The notes beneath the pieces are model-generated. The model was not told the DNA's origin, did no database searches, and saw only the letters and a program-made list of their open reading frames with translations. The position numbers and the translations under genes were made by a program. From Helicoverpa zea (lineage: Eukaryota > Arthropoda > Insecta > Lepidoptera > Noctuidae), in contig NC_061466.1 of the NCBI RefSeq assembly GCF_022581195.2, positions 3,534,001 to 3,598,000 of the forward strand: 64,000 nt of DNA, read 5' to 3'. Positions 8,819-19,800 of the stretch are shown piece after piece; positions within the stretch are counted from its first letter, which is position 1; each line of letters opens with the position of its first letter.

Positions 8819-11800
8819 CTACTTGAGTGGGATGAACCGGGAGCTGTGGGTGGCACCGATACCGGGCCTACCGTGCTTGACAGGCTTGTATGTGACTGAG
8901 AACTCGCCGAGGTAGTGGCCAATCATCTCAGGCTTGATTTCAACCTGGAAACAATATTGAGTTCTTGTTAATACAGTGATAGGATTATCAATAATACTGT
9001 CTGCTAGTATTTTTTTGTAAATTGTACTAATTTGTCTACTATTTGCGTATTTGACCATAAATAAACTTGTCTATCAGATAAGAAATAAGGAACTTGTTGC
9101 CCAGGGTTAAGGTCAAATAGGCAGTCAATTAAAATTATGTTAATTAATTTTAGTTGTGAAATTGACATACACAGAATAGCAATGGTCACTTAAAATTCAC
9201 TCCACCTCCGAGGATAACCTGACCAATTTTTACTGGCTACATTTCAAAATCCCAATATTCTATTTTTAAGAAATTCTCAGTAGTTTACATCAATTAAATC
9301 ACCATAAACTATCATAAACAGAGGAACTAATATACATATCCTCTTCACAAGTCAATAAAAGTTTATTATTATGTTTGTATTTATAGTCTATTTAAGTAAA
9401 GATATTTTGTATTGTATCTATTGTGATAATCTTTATATGTTTATAAGTTCATATACATATAGTATTAATAGTATTATATGGGTCATTCTAAGTTAAGAAG
9501 TACTTTCGACGGCAACAACAAAAAAATACATTTTTTTTCAATAAACTTTACAAATAACCTATTTATCACTTAAAATTAAATGTTTCCTATGTGGTCACTC
9601 AAATTTATTGCAGAAATGTACGTAATTAAGTCACAATAAGCTCTAATATAAGAAAAATGTCTCTCCCCTGGTCTGTCCCCCAACCGACTTTATTTGTAAA
9701 TCAGTAATTATGAATGTATTAAAATTCAATAATTATTTTAAACTCTTTAATTTTATAGGTACAGTAAACTTAGTAATAGTATCTTACAAGTAAAAGTGCT
9801 TTTATTCCAATTCTTAAAAAAAAATATGAACACCGAAATTTGTCCACCGAGTTTCGTGTCTCGTCCCCTGGTCTTTTGTTTTCGTTCAAAAATCAGTTTT
9901 GCTCTCCTAGTCTGTAGAAGTTGTGACCTTGAATGCATAGTGTGTAACGTGAAATTAGCAGCAAACGGCGCATAAGCAACTGCGCCGCCTTTATTGTCGG
10001 CCATTTCGATCACGCTACTTGCTGGGTGCAGAAGAGTTATGTGAATGCAGTCTTTCCTCTGGTAAGTTTTACATTGCAATTTTTTGTTAAAATACTAACA
10101 TATACTTCAATATTTACTATGAATAGTGTATACATTGTTATGTTTGTGTGTGAATGACGTGCGCGAAATACTTTTACGGCTATTTTAGATTTCTATCGAA
10201 AATGTATCTCCCCTGGCGTATTTCCCCTGGCTCTTTTGATGGCAGGGGAGATACTTAATGTCCAGGGGAGATACATTTTTACGCGTTTCCATTAATACTT
10301 CTAGTTTTCTCTAATCCTTTACTTGGCGTTATGCTTATTTTAGCTTTACAATACAATATTACGTTTTATTTACAGAAAAATGGCTTGAAAAGAAGAGGAT
10401 AGCAAACGATTACGATATCAAAGAATTAAAAATGACCCGGATAAGTATTTCATCGTTGTACTTGTTTTTTTTGTAGCGTTGGACTGCACAGATTTAAGTG
10501 GATCTATTTCTTCCGCTTGTTTTTTTATTTTCAGGTTTCTTGCTTTTCTTGCTCGAGTGGACTTTTGCTGCACGATCTCCCGCGAAGCAGCTAGCCTACT
10601 GCCGGACTGCCACCGTGGGATCTGGAGGCGAGAGTCTTCTTGCGCCTGTACTACTGGCGCGAGGAGCTCAGGGCCGGGAGGGAACTCCGTTGCCGCGGCA
10701 AGTTGTCGAGCAGCGGGCGGAGCTCCGGCGCGATCTCATGGTAGCCTGGAGGGAACGACTGTCGCAACCCAGTGCAGGGCACGCCACCATAGTGGCGGTA
10801 AGTCCCCTCTTTGAGGAGTGGCTCGGGAGGAGTCACGGCGCCCTCACGTACCGCATGACGCAGGTCCTCACCGGACACGGTTGTTTCGAGAGGTACCTGC
10901 ATCGAATCGGTCGTGAGGAGGCGCCTGGGTGTCACCACTGTGCGGACAGCCCCGAGGACACGGTGGACCATACAGTCCAGGAGTGCCCTGCGTGGGAAGG
11001 GCACCGCCGGGTCCTCGTCGAGGCTTTAGGCGGCGGCGACCTCTCGCGTCCGGCCCTGGTTCAGGCCATGGTCCGGGGCGAGAGGGAATGGGATGCCGTC
11101 GCCTCCTTCTCGAGCATGACTGCTTTGCACCTCTCATCCCGGCCGCCGCGCTGGAGCAGGTAGACACCACGGGCGCCGGGTGTCGCGAGACGACTCCCGG
11201 CCACCGTAAGCGTAGGTCTGTGAGCGGTGAGTTCGGGTGGCTCATCGCTCATGTCCATTTTTAGACAACAGACCCGTGTCGGCGGCGCGCGTTGTTCCAC
11301 GCGCTCCTCAAAGAGATGTCAGCATCCCCAGCGGGGCCCAGTAGGGCCAAGGCCTGCCAGGGCTGCGGGTTGTTCAAAAGAGATACCGCGGCCCTGGCAC
11401 ATAAAAGGCCTGCGAATTTTGATGATTTTTGACGTCGTTAAAAAAAAAAGTTGACTTTTGCTGTGCTGCCTGCGCTCGCCTGTTTATATTTTGAGGGGGC
11501 GGTGGGCCTTCATTATCTGAACATGGTGGTGTTACAAAAGCATTACTTATATCTTGGGGTGCTAAACGTCTTCTACGAATTTTTGCTTTTTCTCTCCATA
11601 TTTCAAGTTACTGTTATTCAAAACAGAATTTTTTGTTTTTGTTTCTTTTTATTATTGTTTTTCATGTTTTGTACCTAGCATAGAAGACTGCTAAGAAATG
11701 AAAAGTCTGATTATAAATAATTCATAATTAAAATAAATAAAGATGATTCTTAAAATTAACCTTGTTATATTTTTTATCTCTTCCCTGTTCATGAAGTATC

Positions 11801-12784
11801 TTCCCCTGTACACCTTGTCTCTCCCCTGTATTGTGTATTTCCCCTGGTCACTGATAAAACGAGATAAACCCAAAAAATTGACTGACCCCTTTGTAAACGT
11901 TTTCAACGTAGCCGTTTACATTTAAAAATGTATACTTAAGTAAAAATATATAAAAAAAAACTCGTGCCGCCATTTCATACAACGAATTACCTCTTAACTT
12001 AGAATGACCCATATACTGATTCGCCTAAAATAAAGGAATTAATAATTAATTAATAAAATAAGAACATACCTGGTTAAAAGTCTTGCCGTTGTAGATACCA
12101 ACAATGGATCCAACCATCTCGGGAACAATGATCATGTTCCTCAAATGTGTCTTAACAATCTCGGGCTTCTCATTTGGCGGGGCCTCCTTCTTGGCGCGGC
12201 GCAGTTTCTTCACCAGCGCCATCGGCTTGCGCTTCAGGCCGCGGGCGAATCGCCTGCGAGCGCGGGCGTGCATCAACTCCATGAGTTGCTCACTGGAAGT
12301 GGAAGTTACATTTTGAGGTTATGTTCGATACTTGTAGTTTTCAGAAGTTTATCAGTATTATACGTAAAAATATCATAAACTGTGATAAAAATAGGTCATG
12401 TTAGGATGCCAGCATCTCAAAATTAGGGAAATAAGTAGCAAATCCACCGCTAACATGGGAGTTTCCTCACTGAACTCTCTAACTTGTAGTACAGATTCTA
12501 TGCATATAATTTTTACTGGACAAATAGATACTCACTTGGGCATATCCAGAAGCTGATCAAGGTCGACACCTCGGAAGGTAAACTTCCTGAAGGTACGCTT
12601 TTTCTTGAGAGTTTCATCGACCTGTAAAACGTAAACATTGTGTCTCACTTCAGGAAAATTACACTAGGGCACAATCCTTTAATAACACCAATATATAGCA
12701 CCACCACTGTAACTTAGTTTTTCTGAATGATTACGGGAATAAATGTAGATTAAATTCATAAAATAATTTACAAACCTCAGCCAT
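8819..12784 (-). CDS. RpS15: Small ribosomal subunit protein uS19 (RpS15)
   Basis: Four coding exons on the minus strand: 12776-12784 (M-A-E), 12536-12621, 12070-12292 and 8819-8944. All junctions are GT-AG and the frame is continuous for 444 bases, giving 147 residues and a TAG stop. The protein starts MAEVDETLKKKRTFRKFTFR and ends GIGATHSSRFIPLK. It is nearly collinear with animal RPS15, which is of similar length, and keeps the uS19 core [20 protein letters not shown]. The protein belongs to the head of the 40S subunit near the decoding site and acts in cytoplasmic translation. The ATG is fixed by family alignment and lies 9 bases before intron 1, a layout common in ribosomal protein genes. 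Introns 1 and 2 are short, while intron 3 (8945-12069) is inflated to 3.1 kb by a transposon carrying a LINE fragment. The coding sequence is intact. Confidence 0.97.
9660..11848. repeat. Dispersed TCTCCCCTGG words within the transposon
   Basis: CTCCCCTG-like words occur near 9664, 9865, 10208, 10221, 11780, 11800, 11821 and 11839. They are inverted at about 10242 and 10262, where two forward and two reverse copies face each other. They stop at the transposon ends and avoid the LINE insert. Subterminal transposase-binding repeats are the simplest explanation, but that is inference. Confidence 0.6.
10570..11425 (+). mobile_element. R1-like LINE 3' fragment, copy 2
   Basis: An open frame to the stop at 11161 encodes the C-terminal end of an R1-clade ORF2: VEQRAELRRDLMVAWRERL, then RMTQVLTGHGCFERYLHRIG, then the zinc-knuckle-like CHHC...DHTVQECPAW, then DLSRPALVQAMVRGEREWD. 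The end of the protein is shifted against copy 1 at 3172, where FCEVVMLEKE follows VASF, so a frameshift near 11105 is likely. A GC-rich 3' UTR follows, ending TGATGATTTTTGA. It is 5' truncated; the left edge is uncertain by a few tens of bases. It sits in the same orientation as the transposon's degraded coding start and antisense to RpS15. Confidence 0.75.
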
Positions 12785-12850
12785 GTTTCCGATTTGTTTG
12801 ACAGAACCGAAAGAAAAGGAAAGAAACTAGTAGAACGCACGTCAAAGTGA
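12785..12850 (-). promoter_or_regulatory. RpS15 5' UTR and probable 5'TOP start
   Basis: Just upstream of the ATG, the minus strand reads TTTCTTTCCTTTTCTTTCGG (about 12809-12828). This pyrimidine run fits the 5' terminal oligopyrimidine tract that puts ribosomal protein mRNAs under growth control. The exact transcription start cannot be read from sequence alone. Confidence 0.5.
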
Positions 12851-13347
12851 CAGCGAATTTTTGTTGCTATTTTAAAAAATGATAATATGAAACCTGATAC
12901 AAGGCTTTTAATCTCGCTTTATGAAAAAAGAGAACACAACTGGATAATCCTTACATAATTAAAATTAAAATGAAATATGCAAATACATACAATATCTTGA
13001 TGAAGTGAAAAGTAATAACTATATAATAAAATAAAGAGGGTTTTTTTTTCTTGATTTGTTGAAACTGCTGAATCGAATTGCAAAATTCTTTCACTGTTGG
13101 AAAGTTTGACTATACCCCAGAGTAGTTTAACGCAGGCGTAAACACAGGCCATTACGTTAAGAAGTTAATCCGGGGCGCTGGTAAAGCTCGGAAAACAGCT
13201 GGCTTGCAAACAATGAAAAGATAGGTGGATAAGCAGTAGGATGGGAGGAATATTAAATAAATTCTTATATGATAGAGATGTTATGCACTATATGCAGGAT
13301 AAAAATAAAAAATCTAATAATGAAAAACGAGATAGGTAATTATTGGC
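12851..13347. other. Spacer between RpS15 and DTWD2
   Basis: About 500 bp of AT-rich DNA holding the RpS15 promoter side and the DTWD2 3' flank. No other gene is recognised. Confidence 0.4.
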
Positions 13348-13353
13348 TTTATT
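13348..13353 (-). terminator. DTWD2 polyadenylation signal AATAAA
   Basis: AATAAA on the minus strand 33 bp past the TGA stop. A second AATAAA lies at 13366-13371. Confidence 0.55.
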
Positions 13354-13385
13354 AAACCAAATACTTTTATTAAAAATATATTAAG

Positions 13386-14364
13386 TCATGCTTGTTCAGT
13401 TATTTCTTCATTTGTAGATCTTAACAATTTTGATAATCTCTTACCAATCAATTTTGGGTAAGTTTTTGTTTTGATAAGAAACTCTTTAGACTGATGAGTT
13501 ACTGCTCCATTTTCTAACTGATATTTGCATAAAGCGTGCAATGGTTGCAATAATAACTCTGTGTAAATTGGATCCTTTTCTAGTTGTGATAGGGCTTCTG
13601 CGGCTGTCTCAAGGGTGCTTAAACATCCTTCTGTAGGCTGTGTCCTAATAATATAACTACTCGTATTGCTTGTCATCAATTTAACTTGTTTCAAATTATG
13701 TAGAATAGGACAGGATGCATATATTGCTTTAGCCTGAGGCCAAGTACCATCTATTAACACAAGGTTGTAACAATCAGTGTCATTTTCCAGGTCTCTTATA
13801 TCTATGGCAGTTTTGCTTGGATAAAGTAGAAGTGTGTTTGGTTGCTTAAGTAATGTTTCCAAGTTTTCATGTCTGGGTTGTGGAAACTTTTTTCCTTTAA
13901 ATATAAGGCACTTGTTAGCGGCTAGACCTAGTTGTAACATTGGAGCAGTTCGGAGACATCTCTTTTCTTCTGCTGGGTGTTGTAGGAGAATGACAGTGCT
14001 GCGAGGATTCAGCTTTTCAGGTGGTAATGCTGAACACCAGCAAACAACTGCTGGTCTCCTGAAAATGAATGACATTTGTTATTAATAAGATCTTCTATAG
14101 TTTAAAAAAATCTGTTTGTTGACTTGTGAATGTTGTGTAATATTAGAAATTTTCTTTTTTCAATCTCTCATTTTGGAGATTGCTTTATCAGTAATGAACA
14201 GGACAAACATTTAGTTAACATAAAATAGGCAATTATAACTATATACCATTATATAATGTTTTGTTTACTTACTTGCAATCTTCACAAAGTTTGCGCATGA
14301 CGGGAGGATCTGCGGGAATATTAGACAGATCATCCCAGACATCCAGCTCTCCTAGCTCTTCCAT
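13386..14364 (-). CDS. DTWD2: DTW-domain tRNA-uridine aminocarboxypropyltransferase, DTWD2-like
   Basis: Two coding exons, 14273-14364 and 13386-14058, joined by a GT-AG intron in which AA|G makes a lysine. Total 254 residues with a TGA stop. The protein starts MEELGELDVWDDL. The N-terminal cysteine cluster LCEDCKRPAVVCWC spans the intron (about residues 26-39). HPAEEKRCLRTAPML follows at about 62-76, and the signature VLIDGTWPQAKAIY lies near the middle (the D-G-T-W motif that names the family). Family members transfer the aminocarboxypropyl group from S-adenosylmethionine to a uridine, making acp3U in tRNA. In human DTWD2 the target is a D-loop position. The length is slightly below the ~300 residues of the human protein. 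The start is the first ATG of the frame, just upstream of the cysteine cluster. DTWD1 is the alternative, but the layout fits DTWD2 better. Confidence 0.9.
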
Positions 14365-14889
14365 CTTCACTACAATATGTTGAAAATTTGTCTAAAGAAC
14401 ACAAACAAACTCAATAATATGTTTTATCATCTATCACTTATCTTACAAATACGTTAGATTAATTATTAATTAAGAAGGAAGGCGTTCTTTAAATGGAAAG
14501 CTTCACTTCTCATTATGTTCTATATCGATTACTAATTCAAGTAATTGATAAATTCAAATAAAAATCTCTTTCCATTCATTACACCAACCAGCCCCGTCCC
14601 ATATTGACACAGCTGGACAGCTGATGACAATGACAGCTTCACTTTAATGTTGTCATGTCATTGTCAAGATGACTCCGGAAGCGGTTAAAGGTGAAACCAC
14701 ATTTGAAACAGGATATCATACCAGTTATTCAAAATGTGTGACCTATTTTTAGTTCAACTGAAATCGTGTCGAATTCGTGGAGTAAGTTTCATGAACATAC
14801 TTAAAATATGGTTGAAACTTCCTTTACCAAATCTGTGTTTTGTTTCAATACAACATAGAGTCACTTTTCTCATTCTACGACTCAATCTG
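14365..14889. other. Upstream region of DTWD2
   Basis: Contains the presumed DTWD2 promoter and perhaps part of the divergent ash1 promoter. CAGCTGGACAGCTGATGACA near 14612 carries two CAGCTG-type E-box words. A 23-codon plus-strand frame from about 14669 does not connect to ash1. No firm promoter element was identified. Confidence 0.3.
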
Positions 14890-14892
14890 TTA

Positions 14893-15096
14893 AGGCTGAT
14901 TTACATTGAGTCAGTAACTGACGTCAGTGTAGGCGCCGAAAACTGACGCGTGCTATTTACACGAAGTCAGTGTAGTGTCAGTGTTTCGTCAGTAGTACTG
15001 TACTGACTTCAAATCAATTTACACGATGGCAGTGCCGGGTCAGCACTGACTTGTCAGTGGACTGACGTCAGTTACTGACTCAATGTAAATCAGCCA
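14893..15096. mobile_element. Palindromic MITE, tandem copy A
   Basis: A 204-bp element beginning AGGCTGATTTACATTGAGTC and ending with the near-complement GACTCAATGTAAATCAGCCA. The interior has repeated ACTGACG/CGTCAGT words and can fold on itself. It is flanked by TTA at 14890-14892 and 15097-15099, a 3-bp duplication typical of the PIF/Harbinger group. Confidence 0.8.
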
Positions 15097-15099
15097 TTA

Positions 15100-15303
15100 A
15101 GGCTGATTTACATTGAGTCAGTAACTGACGTCAGTGTAGGCGCCGAAAACTGACGCGTGCTATTTACACGAAGTCAGTGTAGTGTCAGTGCTTCGTCAGT
15201 AGTACTGTACTGACTTCAAATCAATTTACACGATGGCAGTGCCGGGTCAGCACTGACTTGTCAGTGGACTGACGTCAGTTACTGACTCAATGTAAATCAG
15301 CCA
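15100..15303. mobile_element. Palindromic MITE, tandem copy B
   Basis: A second 204-bp copy in the same orientation directly after copy A, sharing its TTA, with a third TTA at 15304-15306. The copies differ visibly only at GTGTTTCG (A) against GTGCTTCG (B), so the duplication is recent. Confidence 0.8.
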
Positions 15304-15306
15304 TTA

Positions 15307-16862
15307 TGGTCCACATACGTTTTTGGTTTTTGCTAGTTTTGACAAGGACTAATATGATAGACACTAATTTCTTATAAACTTTTTGTGGGCTGGGTGGTGA
15401 TAAATATATATATTATTTGGTCTTAGATTTTGCATGTCTTTAGGATTCACGTTAATTACAAGGAAATCTGGTTAAATAATATCAAATTCAGTGTGGTAAA
15501 AAAATAGGTAACTATTAAAAATGCATTCTATAAATTAAGTATGAAGTTACGTGTAAAATTATTACGAACACCATGAGGCTAAAACCAAAAAATAAGCTTT
15601 CATAGCCATACTATAACTCCCTGAAAAAAGTAAATTGAAATCAAAACTTTTTTGAAGATAAGAGATGGCGCTGCCGTCAATAATTATTTCCACATTCGTA
15701 TGTAGAATTCAAATTAGCTTTTATTTATCAATTTCAGTAAATACAAAACATTGTTATAGCGGTGGAAAGCTTAGGTAGTTATTGAAAGAAATGTTATCCC
15801 CTGTTTACAGTTGTAAGCTCGTTTAATATATTAATGAAAGCATTTCTTGATATTATTCGACGCCATTTTGCGCCGCATTTTTAGCTATAATGGTAATAAG
15901 TCTCATTCTTTCATACGTAACTTTCATATGAGCAAAAGAATAAGATGCAAAATTCACTGACTTTCTCTTGAGTTACGTAGGTATGTACATTTTTATACGA
16001 ATGTGATTTGTAAACATGGAGGCCGAGTGTTATGCTAGTGTAAAGTAATTTCATCGTTTTGCCGTGTATTATTTGTATTACTAAGTTTTCTGATGTGGTT
16101 AGTATGTCAATTAGTTTATTATGACTCTTTATTTGAAACAATATAGTGTAACCTATCATCACTAGGTTTTTTATTTATCCAATAATGTAAACGTATGCAC
16201 TTATTTGGCGCCAATGTCCTAAAAGACCGTTATGCTCGCCTATTATGATTATATCTCACTAAAATAAGTCTGTTTTTATGTAACATGTTATAATTTTACA
16301 AACATTTCTAGAAAACGTTGTGCGACGTAACTGAGTTTCATCGTGAATAAACTGGTCTTACGAGTGTCGTCAGATCTGTCATTTCTACAAATTATGTGGA
16401 GTGGAAATTAGATATTTCGCCAAAAAACGGTCCAGGACTTCCACATTGTTTGATTTCGGTGTTTTATTTCAGATTATTATAATAATATGGGCACTTTGCG
16501 ACTGAAATGAAGACAATCACACTGTTGTATTTGGAAACATCTTGACCAACCTTGAAGTAAGTACCCACAACCATTTGGACCCAGCTCTGAGGCGTCATTA
16601 TACTTGTTGTTTTACTCGATATTAAAATAATAACAGTGAATTTCCGTATGTATGTCCTAAAATTCGTCACAATACGTTGTAACGATCAAATTGTCGATGT
16701 AATACATAGTCCTATCAATCAAATCACTTTTCATATCTCTGTATTGCAATGTTTTTGTTGGTTTTCAAGTTCATGGTTACATAAAGATCTAAGTGAAGTA
16801 ATCTTTTTTTATCTGAGTAGTAAAACGATTGTGTTCTGATACTATTTTCATGTATTTCAGAA
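15307..16862 (+). promoter_or_regulatory. Presumed ash1 5' flank and 5' UTR
   Basis: Lies before the first ash1 coding exon, which starts 2 bases after an AG acceptor at 16859-16860. At least one untranslated exon and the promoter should therefore be upstream, probably here. GACGCCATTTTGCGCCGC near 15861 is a GC-rich island with a GCCAT word. No exon boundary or start can be placed with confidence. Confidence 0.35.
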
Positions 16863-19800
16863 ATGGGCACAGAGTTGCCAAAAACTCATGATTCAAGTGG
16901 TGATTCGGACTCAAATAGTGATTCTGAGGTTTGTATCTTTCATTACTATATAATAAAGCAATAAATTAGCTCCTAAACTTGTTTGTTGGTTGTCTTCTTC
17001 GTTGTTATCAAGTGAGCTGCAGATATAATCACCAAACAAGCCCTAGTGTCAGAATTTTCTCAAGTCCATCTGCATATTCAAAGATACACTCATTTTTTAT
17101 TGGTTGCCTCTGGCTGCCGTTCCTTTATATTACTGTTTATTGTCAATTTAGTTAGTCATTGATGTAGATATTGTTGATAAGTATTATCATAGATTTATTT
17201 TGTGTTACAGAACAGTAGCACCAGCGATTCATCAAGAAGTGAGTGGGAGTGTTCTGATTCTAAGCAAAGTGCTTCCCGAAAGGCACACTTCTCAGTTACA
17301 TCCTGTGATACTGGCTTAAAACTGAAGATTGCTGCCATACCACAGAGGAAAGTATCACCAAAAAGGACCAATAAACCATCAGTAAAAAAGAAATTGACCA
17401 ATAAAGGTCAGAGTAAAGATAGAACACCAGTGAAGAAAAAATCCCAGCTCTCTGATACCACTTCTAGCTCAGAATCATGTAGTAAGTGTTCATCGGATTC
17501 TTCAAGTGATGATGATCTGCCGCTAAAAGCCGTTTCAAAATCATTACCATCTAAATGCTCGGCAAAAACACCTACTAAAGTTAAAAACACCAATGCAAAA
17601 GCTGACAGTGAAGATGGCAGGAAACCATGTGAGATCAAGGAAAGTGCAGCAAAACTTAATAACAAGGAGAAACAATGTGCATCAAAGACCAACGTTAGTG
17701 TTAAAAAGACTAAAAGTGATGAATCTACACATGATGCTCCATTGAAGAGAGGAAGAGGGCGACCCAGAACAAAGGTAAGTTTAGTATACCTAAGTAGCTT
17801 GGCTCATAAACATTGATAATAATTGTTATTGAGAATATAGACTAAACACGCATTTGGTAACCAGTCACTGCTGGGATGTTTTGTCTATAAGAGTGACATG
17901 AGGTGTGAAGTATACAAGAACATAAGAAATCCACATAGGTGTGATATGATAAACTAGCTGTTTTCCCACGGTTTCACACGCGTCCCGTGGGAGCTACTGC
18001 CCGCACCGGGATAAAATATAGCCTATGTTACTCTCAGATAATATAGCTTTTTAATGGTGAAAGAATATTTAAAATTGGTCCAGTAGTTTTTGAATTTGTC
18101 CATTACAACCAAACAAACAAACAGTTTTTCTCTTTATAATATTAGTATGATAAATAACTCATCTGGGAAGTTGCACTATACCTGGATCATCTTCGAGCCT
18201 TTTTCCCAACTATATTGGGGTTGGCTTCCAGTCTAACCGGAGGCAGCTGAGTACTTGCCTATATGACATCCTCAACCTAGTTTTCTGGACTTACTGGCTT
18301 CTGATTACCCATAACAACTGCCAAGGTTGTTCAATGTTTCATACAAATAAAGATCCTTATTTCTTAATGACAGCCGGGACCCACAGTTTAACATGTCATA
18401 CTAAACATAGTCATTGGTGTCCAAGATATACTTGGAAAGTACACACATACTTAGAAAATAAAATTTGCATTGATACTTGCCTGACCTGGAATCAAACCCA
18501 TAATTGAGAGGTTATTTCTTTACTGGGCGACCACAACTATCCCTGGGTGTGGGGCTGTTTTTTATCATCGAAAATGTTCCTATGGGACCCTGCAAGATGC
18601 AGATTTTATGGCTATATTCACCCAGTTTCACCACTTTGTCTGGTCTTCAGCACTGCTGCAGCTTCTGTCCAGTGACCTCGGCTAGATTGATTGGCTGTCC
18701 TCGTTGTGATATAAATACAATGCCTAGGACAATGTTGGTCCTGTCTATCCTATCCAGAACCTAAGCAGATTTTTTACATGTGTAGGTAAATGTAGAGATA
18801 GCTAAAAGCTAATAGCTGTATTGTGGAATAGAGGTCTGTTTTGCATAGAACTCTTTGGCACTCTGTACTGAAACCCGATGCAGCTCAACCCATTTTGTCT
18901 AAAATCCAAACTACTGATATTTTGAAAAATAAAGGAGTAGATTTTTGGGTAGTAATATAGTTGCATGCTTTATACATAAAGTCAATATTATGGGTTTGCC
19001 CTTGCTTGCTTACACAAAAATCTGTCATGTTAAGCTTGCAGCTAGCAGATGAAAATAACTACATGCCGAAGTTTGAATTGCGTCCTGCGGAACCTATCTT
19101 TGCACAATAGGATGAAAAAACATATTTTATTGCCATATTTAATAATCCCTTTTATAGTGGAAATGTAACAAACGGTAATAATATTACTTAGAGTAACATG
19201 TACACATTGTTAATCTAATTTGGGGAAACAGCCTGGGGTTAAACAAAAGATTAGTTGACCAAAATAAACAAATTACTTTTCCTTATTTTTGTGAAATTGA
19301 TACCAGCAAAGTCCGCATTTAGCCAGAAGAAAAAAGATCCGACAAATTTCCTCAACATAATTTGTTTTTATTGTGATTGTTGAGTCTTTCTATAAATAAA
19401 TCAATTAATTGGCTGTAGAAAAAAAGGAAGCTTGAGATAAGAAATGAATAATATTTCCTTCAAGATTTAATGTGGATGTACCTATTAAAACTACAAAATG
19501 GATCTTGATGATTCTTGGCAGTATCATAGCCAGCTATATAAGTAGTTCTCTAGACTCTAGGGTGGTAGCTAGTATACACCTAATATCATTCGGAAAATAT
19601 TAATTTAGGGCCTTTAATGTAAAGGTCCTAAAATCGTTCCTTGAGAGAGCCCTGTGGGTGCTTCGTTACCTGTTTTAGTTACAGTTAGGAAAACATCTAT
19701 CCATTACGAGAAGGCAAAAAATTCTAAATGGGAATGTTACTTTGGATTCATTTTTAGTTCTCTTCAGGCCTGCTAAGTCAACTAATATGCACACAGGCAT

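Larger units (their letters stand above)
9477..12013. mobile_element. 2.5-kb DNA transposon with perfect 22-bp TIRs and TA duplication, in RpS15 intron 3
   Basis: Left end TATGGGTCATTCTAAGTTAA(GA) at 9477-9498 and its exact complement at 11992-12013 give 22-bp perfect termini, flanked by TA on both sides (9475-9476 and 12014-12015). The interior carries about ten CCCCTG-centred words in both orientations. Near 10380 a degraded coding start reads M-A-stop, then KEEDSKRLRYQRIKNDPDKY, a basic motif like the N-termini of some transposon proteins. An R1-like LINE (about 10570-11425) interrupts it, so the original element was about 1.7 kb. No transposase core is recognisable. TA duplication is shared by several superfamilies, so I do not assign one. 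Confidence 0.7.

Noticed and set aside
12104..12378. Plus-strand frames over RpS15 exon 3
   Set aside because: Antisense to a certain RpS15 coding exon.
19767..19779. GGCCTGCTAAGTC resembles the core of miR-193
   Set aside because: The preceding bases differ from the miRNA seed (TCAGGCC against ACTGGCC), no hairpin partner was seen, and the minus strand reads as a reverse-transcriptase remnant.
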